From Metopolophium dirhodum (Eukaryota > Arthropoda > Insecta > Hemiptera > Aphididae): 64,000 nt of DNA. Location: assembly GCF_019925205.1 (NCBI RefSeq), contig NC_083562.1, forward strand, positions 18,166,001-18,230,000. Reading direction: 5' to 3'. The translations under genes and the position numbers were made by a program. Shown here one piece after another: positions 34,893 to 47,952 of the stretch (its first letter is position 1; each line of letters starts with the position of its first letter). The notes beneath the pieces were generated by a model. It saw only the letters and a list, made by a program, of their open reading frames with translations, made no database searches and was not told the DNA's origin.

Positions 34893-37344
34893 TTCTTCTA
34901 GACATGATATTATAATTATATCAATTTGAGATATTTATAGGCATTTGAAATTTTAGACTTTTGTTCAATTTTTGTTTAAGATTTTAATTTTGGCCGAAAT
35001 ATTATTTCGATCAAATGTGCAGCCTCGGTCCAGGTTACCTTAATTGTTGTTTTGTTTCCGTGTTACTTTTGTACACGCACATTTTTTATTTTTTTTTTCA
35101 TACATATTTATAGTATTATTATTTGTTTACGTGTGGGAATTCAGAAGTTTTAATAAATAAATATATATTTTCATTCAACCAAAAGTTAATTTTAAAAAGT
35201 ACTATTTAAAACTTTTTTTCGTACGGTAGTCTTATAATATTATGATAACAATTTTGAGAACCACGCCCAATGGATCGCGTTAAACAGGTTTCGATTGCTT
35301 TAGTTTTACATAAGATCATTGATTTTTATCGAAATCATTATTTATAGTTTAGCAAAATAATTAAACGATTTAAATTAATATTCTTTACTAACCGGATTAG
35401 ACCATCAATTTGACCAAAAATCGTGTTTAGATTTAACTATTTTCAAATAAAAACAACACATTTATAGTCCTAAATATTACAATATATATATATATATTAA
35501 AAAAAAGTTGTTGGCACATAAAATAGAACTAAGCATGTAGGGTTGGCTGGCTATCTCCAATTAGTCGAATTAATAACACTCGGTATAAAATCTGTCAACT
35601 GTCATTTCATTATTCGGACATATTGAACCAATTTTGTAAACCACCACAGTTATCAGGTATTGAGGAATTATTATTAAATAAAAGTGCTGTACTTATACGA
35701 TTTTAAACTGGAATGTTAATTAATATAAACATTGTTTGCACTCATTTTAAAGGGGGGGGGGGGGGCACTTATATTTGCAATCAATCAAAATACTATAGGA
35801 TTCATTAAAAAAACAGTAAAAACTGAATGAAGGTTCCGTTATAGACTATAGTAAGTTATAAGTGTGTAGCAGGTGTATACAAAATGTACTTAATAAATAT
35901 CTAGTAAAATGTAAATACCATAGGTATCTGTATAATTTATAAAATATAATAATATGCATCATAATATATTATATATATATAATTCAGTACACGGAGAAAG
36001 GAGGATTTTTGCGCCGTAAGGTAAAATTAAATAATAATAAATAGACCATAACAAAAGTCAGACATGTATCTATTATAGAATATTTGTGTTTGACAATATT
36101 ATAAATCATCATTGTAAATAGAAAGTTTCGGAATTTTTTTTTTCTGGAGTGGGGAATATATTATTATGCTCAGTAAACTTGATAAATCGTTAAAATTATA
36201 ACTATTGAAGACATTCGTTATGTAAAATATATACTAATATAGTTCATAATGTACAAATAAACAAATGCAATAAAATTATGAATGTTTAAACCTATTAATT
36301 ATTATCAACGAACATTATACGAGTCAATATGTGGTTGATAAGTAAGTACTGAATGCATTTATAAATTAAACTTTCGTAAACTGTAAAGGTATTTGTCATT
36401 AGATTAAATTGCAATTGTTTTGTTAAACTATTTTAAAACATATACAATATAAATGTTATTTTGTAATATATTAAAATGATGTTAGGAAGCTTTAACAAAA
36501 ATGTACTGACATATCAAAATAACGATGCTGTTCGATATATACCTTAATAATACCTTTGGGCACAATAAGAATATAATTAATATGACAGTGAATTGCTTGA
36601 CGGAAGAAACGCCAAGGAATTGGTAACATTCCCTATTTGTTTTTTTTTCATTATTATTATTACCTATTAGTTCAACAAGCCACCCACAAATAACAATATA
36701 TTGGTACCTAAATTTTATAAAACGTGCAAAATATTAGTTACATTACTTTCTAATCGTTACTAATCATAATGTACGTAATACCAAACTATATTAAACCACA
36801 TTATTTACAAAATTTAATGCATTTACTTGCACGATATTTTTAACTACCGTAAATCGTGTTTTAAACTATACACTATAATGCTATTTTTATCGTGTCTCTG
36901 TTTAAAAATCTGCTTTCGATTTGTATACTATGAAATTGATGTTTATTTCAATAACTATAATACTTTTATTTTGAGAAAATATGACTAAGTAAAATGATTT
37001 TACTAAATTCAAACTTTGAAATGGTATATTTTTATGTCCTCCGTTGGATAGTTTAACATAACAGATACCGTTTATTATACTTTTTTTTATCGAAACTTGA
37101 AAGAATAAATTATACGATGGGCGTGCACAGTTTTGAACAAAAATAGTGAAATTCACTTAAGAAGAGGACGTCATACGCTCGTAAATCTAATATAGTGTAA
37201 GACTCAAAACCATAGTGGGCTACAATAAGCGTCAAAACTAAATAAAAAGGAAATGAATCGCATTATATATAAAAGATCCAATACCCTGAGTACCTGCAGA
37301 GGATTTCAAGCCAGAAATATAATTTTTTAAATCCTATCAAATGT
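34893..37344. other. Intergenic with a G14 run
   Basis: No gene is supported. A run of 14 G lies at 35752-35765 and an (AT)n tract near 35484-35498. The minus-strand frame at 36902-37156 has no motif. Confidence 0.5.
35752..35765. repeat. G14 homopolymer
   Basis: Fourteen consecutive G bases stand in strongly AT-rich surroundings. Such a run can form a quadruplex on its own and is also prone to sequencing and assembly error. Confidence 0.9.
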
Positions 37345-37730
37345 ATAAAGTGGGTAACGCTGTACATTAGGTCACATTTTAGTTACTGTAATGGATGTGT
37401 TAAATTTGAATTCAAAGATATATAATCATTGTGGAGAACGATTCTGAGCGACCGGCGACGGGCTGTAGGTAAGCTTATAATATTACTAAGTGGGTATATT
37501 TTACGATATTATTGTGATTAAAATAATTTATACTACTATTGAGCATTATTACAGTAGGTTAAATTAATTTTATCACCTACCCACGAATAATATTTTGAAA
37601 TAACAACAAAATAACTAAAACCGTTATTATTTCGACTACTTATCGCGTAGACAAACATAAAAAAAAATTTAAAGAAAACACACATCATTGTAAAATCAAT
37701 ACATTCATCGCTCCACTAAGAATCTAAAAT
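37345..37730 (-). repeat. Short deletion derivative of the large repeat family (D-type)
   Basis: The copy begins AAGTGGGTAACGCTGTACATTAG, passes through TTAAATTTGAATTCAAAGATA and GAACGATTCTGAGCG, then the D-specific CCCACGAATAATATT block. It ends ACACACATCATTGTAAAATC...CATCGCTCCACTAAGAATCTA. Both ends are present but the body is gone, giving a miniature of under 400 bases. Confidence 0.75.
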
Positions 37731-39419
37731 GCTGATTACGATAGAGGGATGCATTTTAAGAATAATTAAATTAAATCATAGGTATCCATGGTAATAACTA
37801 TCAATGTATGGTTATATATGTTACTGATGGAATAACTACCTAAGATTGGTTATACGTTAGTTACACTATACACCGTGGTGAAAGGAAACTTGACAAAAAC
37901 TGTAGTTACAAACGACGGTGTTTTGTAAATTTCGTTTAATGCACAAAAAATATATCGTTTTTATGGGAAATAGCATATAATGCTAACATGTTATCGTTTC
38001 GTTATTCGTGTGAACGAAAAAAAATAAGAAAAACTGCAAGGATGAAAATTCATTTGCTAACAATTAATTTTTTGTGGAGAGTATATTTTACACATAATTG
38101 TAAATAACTGTGGTATTAGTTCTTGGTCCTTAGATATTAAAGCATGCCATAAATTCTAGTTAAAGTTCCCAAATATGTGTTTCATACAATATATAATTAT
38201 TAAAATGTAATTAGAAAAGTTAAATATTTTAAGTCACGTCAACAAAATCATTTATTCCATTACAAATTAAAATATGATTATTAGTTTTCTATCGCGAGGT
38301 TAGCTGCTCGTATCACGCAGCTGGAATTGTTAACCCTTATTTGTTTTGTAGATTCTGTAGACGGGGAGATCCAAGTCTCCTTCTACCACAAATGTTATCT
38401 ACCTATCTAATTATTATATGGTTAAAATTGTTGTTTGTGGTCGTATATTATTTCATTAAAAGTAATAGTAGGTATACAATTATCGGCTCCAGGGTGTATA
38501 TTAAGTATGTAGGTACACTATACAGCTACAGACACAGCAGGTACGTATTACATTGCATAGAACGCACTCGAATCATCGTAACCACAGAGTTGGCTAGTGA
38601 GTAGTGAACCGAACCGAACTGATAAAGTGTCTGATCGATTGGATAGCTGGTGGTTGTTGGTGGGCTTCGGAATGTGTATACGAAAGTAATTTCGAATAAA
38701 CGACGAGGAAAGTTCGCCGGACTTAAACTTTTGTGGAAAAACTTTTCCCATATATTTATATATTATATTATACTCATTTATACATATTATTATGTTTTAG
38801 TGACGACGCTACGGTTTTTGTCGTATTTTCAATTATCATTGTTCATTACTATACACTATTACTTTGATTATTACTATTCTTATTATTGTTATTAAGATTG
38901 AGGCTGGGATTTTAATGAGATTTTTTTATGATTCTTTTCGGTAGCTCTGTAAGTTGAAAATGTTTTTTAATGATTATTTTAATGTTATTTCTATTTTTAT
39001 TTTTTTTATAAACTCAACTTTTAAGGCATTTTAAAGTTTTAAAAATATTTTTCACAATTTATATTTTTGAAGTGAACGCACATACGCACATTGTAGTAGT
39101 TACACAACTACTAATTACTGTAATTATAAACCAGCATATTGGTTGAATTACATATTTATTATATTTCAATGTCTTTACTCTTTAGTGTATTAAAAGTGTC
39201 TTCTGAAGAAAACTTCACCATTGTATACTACACATTTCTATTATATAATTTTTTAAACAATAGAAAACACATTTTTAAACACACTTTTATTTTATACATA
39301 TAGTGCATATTTTTAAGGCATACTTCGCAATGTTCTAGGGCATTAAAATCACAGCCTTAGTTATTATTATTTGTTATACTACTATTATAGTATTATTATA
39401 CCTATTCTTGTTAGATGGA
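37731..39419. other. Intergenic, slightly GC-richer at 38300-38760
   Basis: Overlapping short frames occur on both strands at 38341-38895, with a richer patch around 38560-38740. There is no motif or coherent exon. It might be transcribed leader sequence but nothing proves it. Confidence 0.35.
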
Positions 39420-39965
39420 ACGCGCGCGCGGCGCAACCACCACATTGTCATAGACGTCGTATTTAATTGGCAATTTTTTTTCTTCTCCCCGACGGTCGCG
39501 ATCCACCGCCGGAGAAGGCCGATTTTTCTTTTCTGGAATCAGCCGCTCGACAACCGGTTGACAACCCATAACTAACGAGACGCGATCTCCCGCAATAACG
39601 ACGAAAAACCACTCACGATATATACTCGCTAATAGTCTCCCGGGAATGTGCTCCGAATGTTAAAAAGTTTTTTTTCCACCCCGCCGTGTTATTATTTATT
39701 TATTTACTTTTGTTTTTTTTTTTCGAATAACCTTTAGGCTCGCGAATGGTTTGGTTCGCCTTTTTTTGCGGTGTGACCCGTCCCGGCCAATCGCTAATGA
39801 GCCGCTTAGGATATAGAATTCATAATTAATTTCCGACAATTCGTGACGATCGACGTTCACCGCTGTTATAATACAACCATACCCTGGAACCACGGCAGAC
39901 CACTACTACAGCGAGTCGACCGTGCGCTATCACTAATTGGATAGACGTTCGCCTCCTCTGATACA
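39420..39965. promoter_or_regulatory. GC/CpG-rich island, candidate promoter region
   Basis: The island starts with CGCGCGCGGCGC at about 39421 and stays rich in CG dinucleotides to about 39960, unlike the flanks. It ends beside a short (CA)n run. The 65-codon minus-strand frame (39696-39893) has no domain. CpG-rich islands of this kind in aphid-like DNA often mark transcription start regions, but no core promoter element can be fixed here. Confidence 0.3.
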
Positions 39966-42059
39966 CACACACACATACCCACACCACGGTAATTGGGTGG
40001 AAATAATTCAGCTATATGTTATTTATCTTATTTTTTTCAAATTTTTTTTTCGCGTACTACCTATCTGAAGTACACTGTTGTTGTCGTCGACATATATGCC
40101 ATATAATATACGACGACGATGTCCCGCCGTATAACCGCTTAATAATGGCCTCTCTAATATTTATAATATTAGGATGAAGTATGTATTAACAAATATAGGA
40201 GGTACGTACGATGTACCTATCTATTAAATATTTGAATGTCTATGTACGTGCACCGACGGTAGCTATATATTACCTATTTTATAACGATAGTCGATACACA
40301 TGCGATAGGCAACACTCTGGCACCAATTTTTCGACAGATGAGAATGGATATCATACATACTAGAATATAATATGGGTGGATACTGGTACACACTCCAGTA
40401 TGGTGTTTTCTCGCTTACTCATTCAACTAACACAGAAGAACGAGAAATCACAGTAGATCATCATCCATTCATCCTGTATTATTATATTATTAAACATTGC
40501 TACACAGTAATTTCAGACTTCACAGCTGTAGTAATTGACTCGATATTGCAACCTTCAAGCTGGCTTGATTCAATGATTAATTACCTATAGATATATACGT
40601 ACCTACATAATATAAATGTGCATTTGTGGCACATTGGTGCGTGGAGTTTGGTTAGGTTGAATGACTAATGACTAGGAAATTTAAATAATAGATAGTTATG
40701 TTTACAGTTTAAAGGTATTCTAAAATAAGATCATCAAATAATAGGCCTAATTCACATAAATATTATAGGAGAATAGGTGAACTTCAACTTTCAAGCCTAT
40801 TATATCTCCTGTACCATGGTTTAATTCAAGGGTGGCCCTATAAAAGAAGAACCACGGTGTTCAACCCGAATACTAAAAATTAATTCAAATGTTGGTATTC
40901 TTTAAATAAAAATTAAAAAATATATCCAATATAAATGGATGTATTTCTGTCAACTGAATACAACACTATAATTACACCTACTTGTTTTATAATGTGATAA
41001 ACGTATTATTTAAATTACATTTATGTTACCAATAAACGAATACCATACAAATTATAATGAACTATACGTTTATAATTAATATAAATATGTTATATTTATA
41101 TTTTTATGTTATACTAATGTTATATTAAAAGTTCTAAGTACATTTAATATATCCTTATTGCACCCTATTGAATTATTGTGCTGTAACATTATAAATAATG
41201 ATGTTTCTTGGTGCGAATTTTTGAGGAAAAAAAATATATCATATATCCATACGTATAATATATAATATGTATTTATATTTTACTTTTTCTTGACAAATAT
41301 TGTGTGTATATTATAATAGGTAGATATACCTACATCATAAATATTTTTTTTAATATTCAATGTGCCTAGTACCTTTTGTACCGTAAAACTTTCTTTACAA
41401 GAATAATAACCATATTGTGTACAATCAATACGATTGAACGATTTTTTTAAAATTATTTCAATGCACAAGATATATTAAAAGCATGGGTTAGTAATAATAG
41501 TCTTTCAAAGTATACATTTTAAGGTTCTTTTTTTTACCTATTTTTCATATCATTATTTAAATCAAATCGAAAATTTGAATTAAATATTCCAATATAATTT
41601 TCCTTCCAACAAACACAAACATTTTTTTATAAGAAGGTCAATAATGTTAAGAGTTTACAATTAGAACCGTCAATTATACCCTAGTCATTTAATTCTACTC
41701 TCATAAGTCAATAAAAGCATATTACAAATCTAAATCATAATTTTACAATTCATATTAAATAAATACACTTCTTTAATATTTAGTTCCTATAGTAACTTTA
41801 TACTGTGCAAATTAATTTTACTAGATCAATAAAGATAGGTACCTAATGATTAAATTATGTACAGATTGAGTTTCTTTGTATAGGTAACAGAATTTTAAGT
41901 TTTAAGTATTAAACCATGACATTTTAATACAAGGTAACATAAGAATCACATTATGATATTATATTTACCGACATATCCAATAGGCGTCGAAGACCTTATT
42001 TCATGAATTCTTTTTACATGCAATTTATATTTTGAAAACGTTCAAAAAACATTTAATAT
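39966..42059. other. AT-rich intergenic DNA, no gene seen
   Basis: Short frames such as 40372-40590 (+) and 41280-41468 (-) lack motifs. Nothing else can be supported. Confidence 0.5.
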
Positions 42060-42172
42060 AACGAACATAACTCAGAATCGTTTTATTCTTACTCAATGAT
42101 TTCATCATCATTATTAAACTACTTATCTTAATTATTCCAAAAATGTAACCAACTATTATACCTTTTTTAACT
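42060..42172 (+). repeat. Terminal fragment of the large repeat family
   Basis: CTCAGAATCGTTTTATTCTTA, CTCAATGATTTCATCATC, ATGTAACCAACT and ACCTTTTTTAAC follow in the order of the tail of copies B-D. Confidence 0.5.
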
Positions 42173-43547
42173 AGATATAGCTTAAATCATTTATAAACAC
42201 CCTTAATAATTAATACCTACTAATAATCTATATGATTTGATTTTTATAATTTCACAATATAATTTTAAATAATATATTCTTGAGACATTTTTATTTTTTT
42301 ACCGCTTATAGTAGCCTTATAAATATATGATCATTATTATAGGTTTCCGTTCTGCCATTTGCATTACTGCAGTAGACTATAATATTTTAATGTTGAGTTA
42401 TACGGCGTAGTTACTCGATTTTGCATTCGATGCAATAGTGTATTATACTTAGCTAATTGAATACGGAATTTGTATACAATATCTAATACAATGATGAATT
42501 GATATAATTAAAGTGAACCTGGTGGGTAGAGAACAATGCACGCACATCCATTGTTTTTATATCGAATAGCTAAGAAAAAAAAATCATGTATGAAAAAAAT
42601 ATAGTAACTACTTATTGTAAGAGTTGTTTATACTCAGTGAACATACAATATTTTTGAGTAGGTATATCGATATACTATATTATTATATAGTTGCTATTAT
42701 GGAGATATTTCAAAATACCTTATACCTATAACTATATTTATAAGTGTATTTCTAACGAATTAATATTATAATTCTGCATGTACTGAATATTTTTATTCAT
42801 TTCAATACATTATTTATTAATACATATTTTATTTTATTTTATATTAAGTATACATAGAAATAGTGATCATTGATATATACAAAAAAAAGCGAATGGGTTT
42901 TACAATAAATTATAATATTTACTAACGTATTTAATTTTAGGGACATGGTTTAGACTAAATTATACGAATTGTTATATAGACTCAATTTGAAACGAAGTTC
43001 CAGTGAAGTGAAATTTTGATTTTAATATATCTACTATAATATTTATTAATATGAAAGTAAAATAGTTTTTATGATTTTATAATATAATTAATAAAAGACA
43101 CAATCGTAGAAAAATATATTTTTTAAATAATTTCATTGATATCTTTACGAGTGTAAAGTTTATAATATGAAACTTTCTTTTTTTAACATTTTGAACGTTC
43201 GATATGTGTTTTTAACGCGTCTGTTAGATTTGATAAATTATAGCGACTGTTCAAACTTCAAACAAAATATTTACACACTAAACACCCCGATCAAAAATCG
43301 ATAAATTAATAATACTTAATAATTAATATGTAATAATAACGATCGATCCTAGTGATGATCCGTTATCCAATAATCTGCTGACGACCGGAAACGTATACCT
43401 ATACCTATATATATATATATATTATCAATCATTAATCGTACGGCAGTATGGCACGAGGACGTATATAAATCATAAATATATCGTCGCGTGTCCGATATGT
43501 ACGTTCAAAAGATTTTTTATTTCATTTTAATCATTAGATTGATTATG

Positions 43548-43552
<5 letters not shown>

Positions 43553-43581
<29 letters not shown>
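43553..43581. repeat. (AT)n microsatellite
   Basis: A nearly perfect AT dinucleotide run of about 28 bases; a shorter one lies near 43406-43421. Confidence 0.85.
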
Positions 43582-43585
<4 letters not shown>

Positions 43586-43615
43586 TATAATATATAATAT
43601 ACAATATATATCACC

Positions 43616-44079
43616 TTGGGTACATATACCGACCAATGTAGGTTGCGATTTTTCACCGATCGTGTTCTGGTCCCGCCCATACGAACCGGTTGCATCTCCG
43701 GGGTGAGAGGGGAGCCTGGTGCAGCAGGCCTAAGCCCATGTGCAGCTTTTCGCACACGTTCAGTACACGCGAACCGTGTCCGTCCGCTGTTGATTTACAC
43801 ACATTCGGGTAGATGCGGTCCAATGAAGATGACGACGAGGAAGACGATGACAACAAAAACAATAACAAACAAAGTCGACGGGGTGCGCGTATAATAATAA
43901 TATATCCTATAGTGTTGTGTGCAATACATTCGTGTCCGTTATTAAACGTCGGTAATGATTAATGTATACCTATATCGGCACTATTCATAAAATTTTAATA
44001 TTGGTCTGTAGTCGTTTACGGCGCCCGTCGTCACCGGCAGCCGTGCGAGGAGGATTAAGTGCACTGCAAAGGACCCGAG
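43616..44079 (+). promoter_or_regulatory. GC-rich segment, candidate 5' untranslated exon
   Basis: GC rises sharply from 43616. The segment ends at a strong splice donor, ACCCGAG|GTGAGT (exon end 44079, GT at 44080-44081). Three overlapping frames cover 43616-43894, one of them on the minus strand. A short ATG frame at 43813-43962 begins MRSNEDDDEEDDD and could be an upstream frame. No reading frame with an ATG continues openly into the donor, so if this is an exon it is probably noncoding. The BTB gene, whose first visible coding exon starts exactly at a splice acceptor, needs such an upstream exon, but a 13-kb link is an inference. Confidence 0.3.
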
Positions 44080-46361
44080 GTGAGTCCGGCGGGCGTTCAA
44101 GTCTCTAGAATACAAATATTATTAATTTCTTATTCTATATATTATTTATTATATTATATTTTATACATATTATTTTACGATATTATATATCCTATCTGAA
44201 ACGTGCCACGTACGTTTCGCTAATGTTCGCGTGTTGCGTTCACAAGCCCAAATATCGTTAAAACCCACCACAACAATGGCGACCTCGTTAAACCAAAAAT
44301 TCCTATAATTTTAATAGACATAAACTTCGTTTTTAAAACGGCCATAAAAAAATATCTTATAAAGACATATACCTATAATATACACGTGCGAAATCATACT
44401 CGTTTTTGTTCACATAGTAATAAACTCGTAGGTGTATACACTATATACAGTTTAGTGTATACACTCCCTATAATATTAATTTACTGCATCATAATAATAA
44501 TAACAGGAGAAATATTTTGTTTGATTTGAAACGTTAGCATTTTTGTATAGGAAATTCCGTACAAAAAAAATTATTTTACTAAAGCGTAACCAAACGCGTG
44601 GTTTGAAGAAAAATTTTTAAATAAATCTTCAGTCTTTAGTATACTCGGACTAGTTACAACTATATATAACTGAATTGATCACACCACATATTTCAATTAC
44701 AATAATCGTCTAATTATTAGATGCGTGAACTATAATGAGTATAGATGCTTTGACCGATCTGGTTTTCTAGACCCGACGGCGATTAATGATATCGAACCGA
44801 ACGAATCACACAACTATTATACAGTCCGAAAATTATATTTTACCAACCATCTTACAAATCTAAACGTATTTTAATTATATATTATAATTTTATAAATGCT
44901 GTTTTAACGAAGTGCTTAGCAATTATCGTTGAAATATTGGTAAGTGTGTTTAAATAGTGCTTGTGTTTAAAACAAACTTACACATGATGTGGTTCACGGC
45001 GTAGCGTTTAAATCTCCATACAGGTTTGATTAACCACAATAAAATATAGGTATACGCGTGTCTTAATATATACTGCAAGTGTAAATTTGGTATTATGCAT
45101 ATTTAGAATAAAATCTATGCGGTGAAAAATACATTATTACCAAATCATATACCTAGTGGGGTTAAGTGCGTAACTTATGATTTATGTTTGGTATAATTCT
45201 GATCAATTTACTACCATCGATTTATTATCTATACTCTTTAGTAGTTGTAACTTTCAACGTGATACATTATAGGAGTTTTTATACATTTTTTTTTATTAAA
45301 TAATGTAATACAAGATGACTAACTCAGCTTTGTCCTGGATAAAAAAATACATTCACTCATTTAGTCACAATTCCTCCTTTAAAACCAGCCGTATAACACA
45401 TAAATCAATACATTTAAATGTGATTTAAAATTTTAATTATCTGCATTAAGATGGAAATACGAGCAAATATAGTGTTCAGATATAGCCAACGTTTCAGTCC
45501 GGAGTGCAAACGCATACGTCGATTTTTATAGATATTTGGCATTAGGTAGACAACGGTTTATTTATTTATTTCTATAAATGAGATAATGTAGATATTGCTT
45601 TCTAAATAAATTATGTCTACAGTGCACATCAGTTTATCCTATTTTTCTTAGACTTGAGTTTCAGGGTGTCTTACTCGAACGAATGATTACTCGAGATATG
45701 TATCACAGTATTATAAAAAAAGACTTAGGCTGTGGTTAGAACTTAGGACCGAGATCTTATGCAGCTATAGAGTGTAGGTTGTCTGCTGTAGGGCACTGAC
45801 CAATACATTGTTTGCGGTGGCTAGACAAAGCGTTTACATAATAGGCAATAATGTACACTGTACACAACTGCAAACCGTTAGTGGTATTTATTCAAACGGA
45901 GTTTCGTTTGACTAACAAACCCATTCAAAACGTTCTTCCTACACGCGAGCATAAACACATCGAACTCGACCGTAGTCGTATACAAATTATGGCACACGTT
46001 GCAACTTGCAGTGTGTGTGTAAATATTATTATCATATTATACACAGTGGCCCCCGCTTGAATGAACCACAAACCAGTTTACACGATGACGTTATTTGAAA
46101 AAATAAACTACACGTAAAGTACGTCACAAAATTAAATGTTTATTTTATACAAAATAACTATACACACGTCGAGCCTATATAATAGAAAGGCGATTTTCTT
46201 CTTTTACCAATTTCGTGCGGCATAGTTCACTATTTGGCTGCGATTAAGGTGAATATGGTTAACCGTATGTGTATGTAAATTTTGCCACAACATCTCGTGG
46301 ACACGATCACCGCAGTCAGCCGGTCCATATTATAGTGTTATATATTATACACGTTACTATA
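44080..46361. other. Intergenic or intronic DNA, no exon seen
   Basis: It contains a paired palindrome, GTGTATACACTA at 44432 and TAGTGTATACAC ending 44464, separated by nine bases. The 69-codon frame at 45851-46060 sits in a somewhat richer patch but has no motif. Confidence 0.4.
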
Positions 46362-47142
46362 CCGGGTGATTTTTTTTTATACAGATTCAAATATTGACAG
46401 TAATGTTTTTATTTTTCAGAACTATTATAATTTATAATATTAATATCATGTAATGAAAAAATAAGCTCACAACATGTGTTGTCCAAACATAAAATCGAAA
46501 AACAGATACTACCTATAGGATACATTAATTTTCTATCATACATATTATTATTCTAATAGTCAAATGCAATATAATATAACAATCAAATGGTAATCATATA
46601 ATAACCAATGATTTCAATTCATAGTTTTCAAAATAATATATTTTTGAACTTTGGGAACAATATTTCGATGTGCATTCGTCTGTTTCAGACATGATATATA
46701 TTTTTAAATTATAGTCTAGCAAATAATTTAATAACTGTAATTAATAATTACATAAGATATTAGGTGTATAGGAATACAAACGGATGAATTAGGTATACTT
46801 CATTATATTCCATCAGCCAACATTTTAAATACCTATAGCTAATATATAGAATTAAATCAGATATAAGATTTGGACACGAATTCCTAGGTAATAGCATAAT
46901 ATAATATTATCAAAATTGTATAAAAAAAAATCTTAATGAGAAATTGAAGCATAAATACTAATTATAGATTGCTATTAAAAAATCGAAAGTTGCTATAGCT
47001 CTAATAATTTGAGGGTATAGTGTGGGGGATACAATTTATCGTGAAAAGCAATAATTAAAAGTAAAAAATGAAAATGAAAATTAACGTTATTTCCGTACTA
47101 TACGCGTACATAGTCTGGCCAGGTCTTAAAATAATCACCCTG
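46362..47142. mobile_element. Tc1/mariner-like non-autonomous element
   Basis: The left end CCGGGTGATTTTTTTT at 46362 and the complement of the right end CAGGGTGATTATTTT at 47142 are near-identical inverted repeats. Both are flanked by TA (46360-46361 and 47143-47144), the target used by Tc1/mariner elements. The 781-bp interior has no transposase frame. The inverted repeats are only about 15 bases, so a chance pairing is not excluded. Confidence 0.5.
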
Positions 47143-47144
47143 TA

Positions 47145-47480
47145 TAATATACACGATCAAGGCAAGTCAACATCACGAGTGAAACACCGGCTCTGGTGAC
47201 GGTGAGCTTGATGGGTGGATCGTGGGGGGAAGTGGAGGTATCGTCGTGGGAATACGTGACAGGGGAAAGTACACACGATGTAGTGAAGTTTTTAGATTTT
47301 TTTATTTTTTTATGCCCATGCGAATTCCCACATCTGGGAAGAAGCGAATGACGACCAACTACGCCGGATAGGGGAAAATCCGCATCGGCAACCGGTTCAG
47401 ACACGACGACGACGACGACGACGAGTATTATAAGACGCGAAACGAGTGTCGCAACGTTTCCCTCGTTCGTCTCGTAATAA
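47145..47480. promoter_or_regulatory. GC-rich patch with (CGA)n repeat
   Basis: The patch is GC-rich and ends in a (CGA)n run at about 47402-47424. An 89-codon minus-strand frame (47135-47404) covers it but overlaps the transposon end and shows no domain. It may be a start region for an unseen transcript. Confidence 0.25.
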
Positions 47481-47772
47481 TAATATAGTCATGATGTCGT
47501 ATAATATTGAAACGCGAGCGCGCCGTGCAAAAAATATTATATTTTTATACTCTTTAGACTCGAAATCGTCGTCGTGCGACGATCATATACATAATGTTCA
47601 CATGTACCTATATATCTCGAAAATAAAACGTAGCGTCTATCATTGCAACAACATATTGTTATACTGTAATAATGATAAGAAAAACATGCCTGGCTCGCTT
47701 ATCCAATTTGTGATCGCGTAATGGCGTAGTGTATATTATAAAAACAAAAAACAATAATAATAGGATAAATCA

Positions 47773-47952
47773 TCATTCTTCAAGCATGCTCATCCCCAGG
47801 TTTCCCTTCAATAATGAATTGAATTTAAATAAGGTATACCTTAAAATCTAAGTATTTTCAATATGGTCCTTAACTGTACTTGATGTTCTAATAATTAGAA
47901 TTTGAATAAATTAATTACAGAAAGGAAATGGGGATGAGCATGCTTGGAAAAT
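47773..47952. mobile_element. Small inverted-repeat element (MITE-like)
   Basis: CAAGCATGCTCATCCCC at 47781-47797 has its exact complement at 47930-47946. With gaps the pairing extends both ways, through TTTCCCTTC / GAAAGGAAA on the inside, to arms of about 45 bases around a loop of roughly 90. No coding frame and no clear target duplication were found. Confidence 0.6.
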
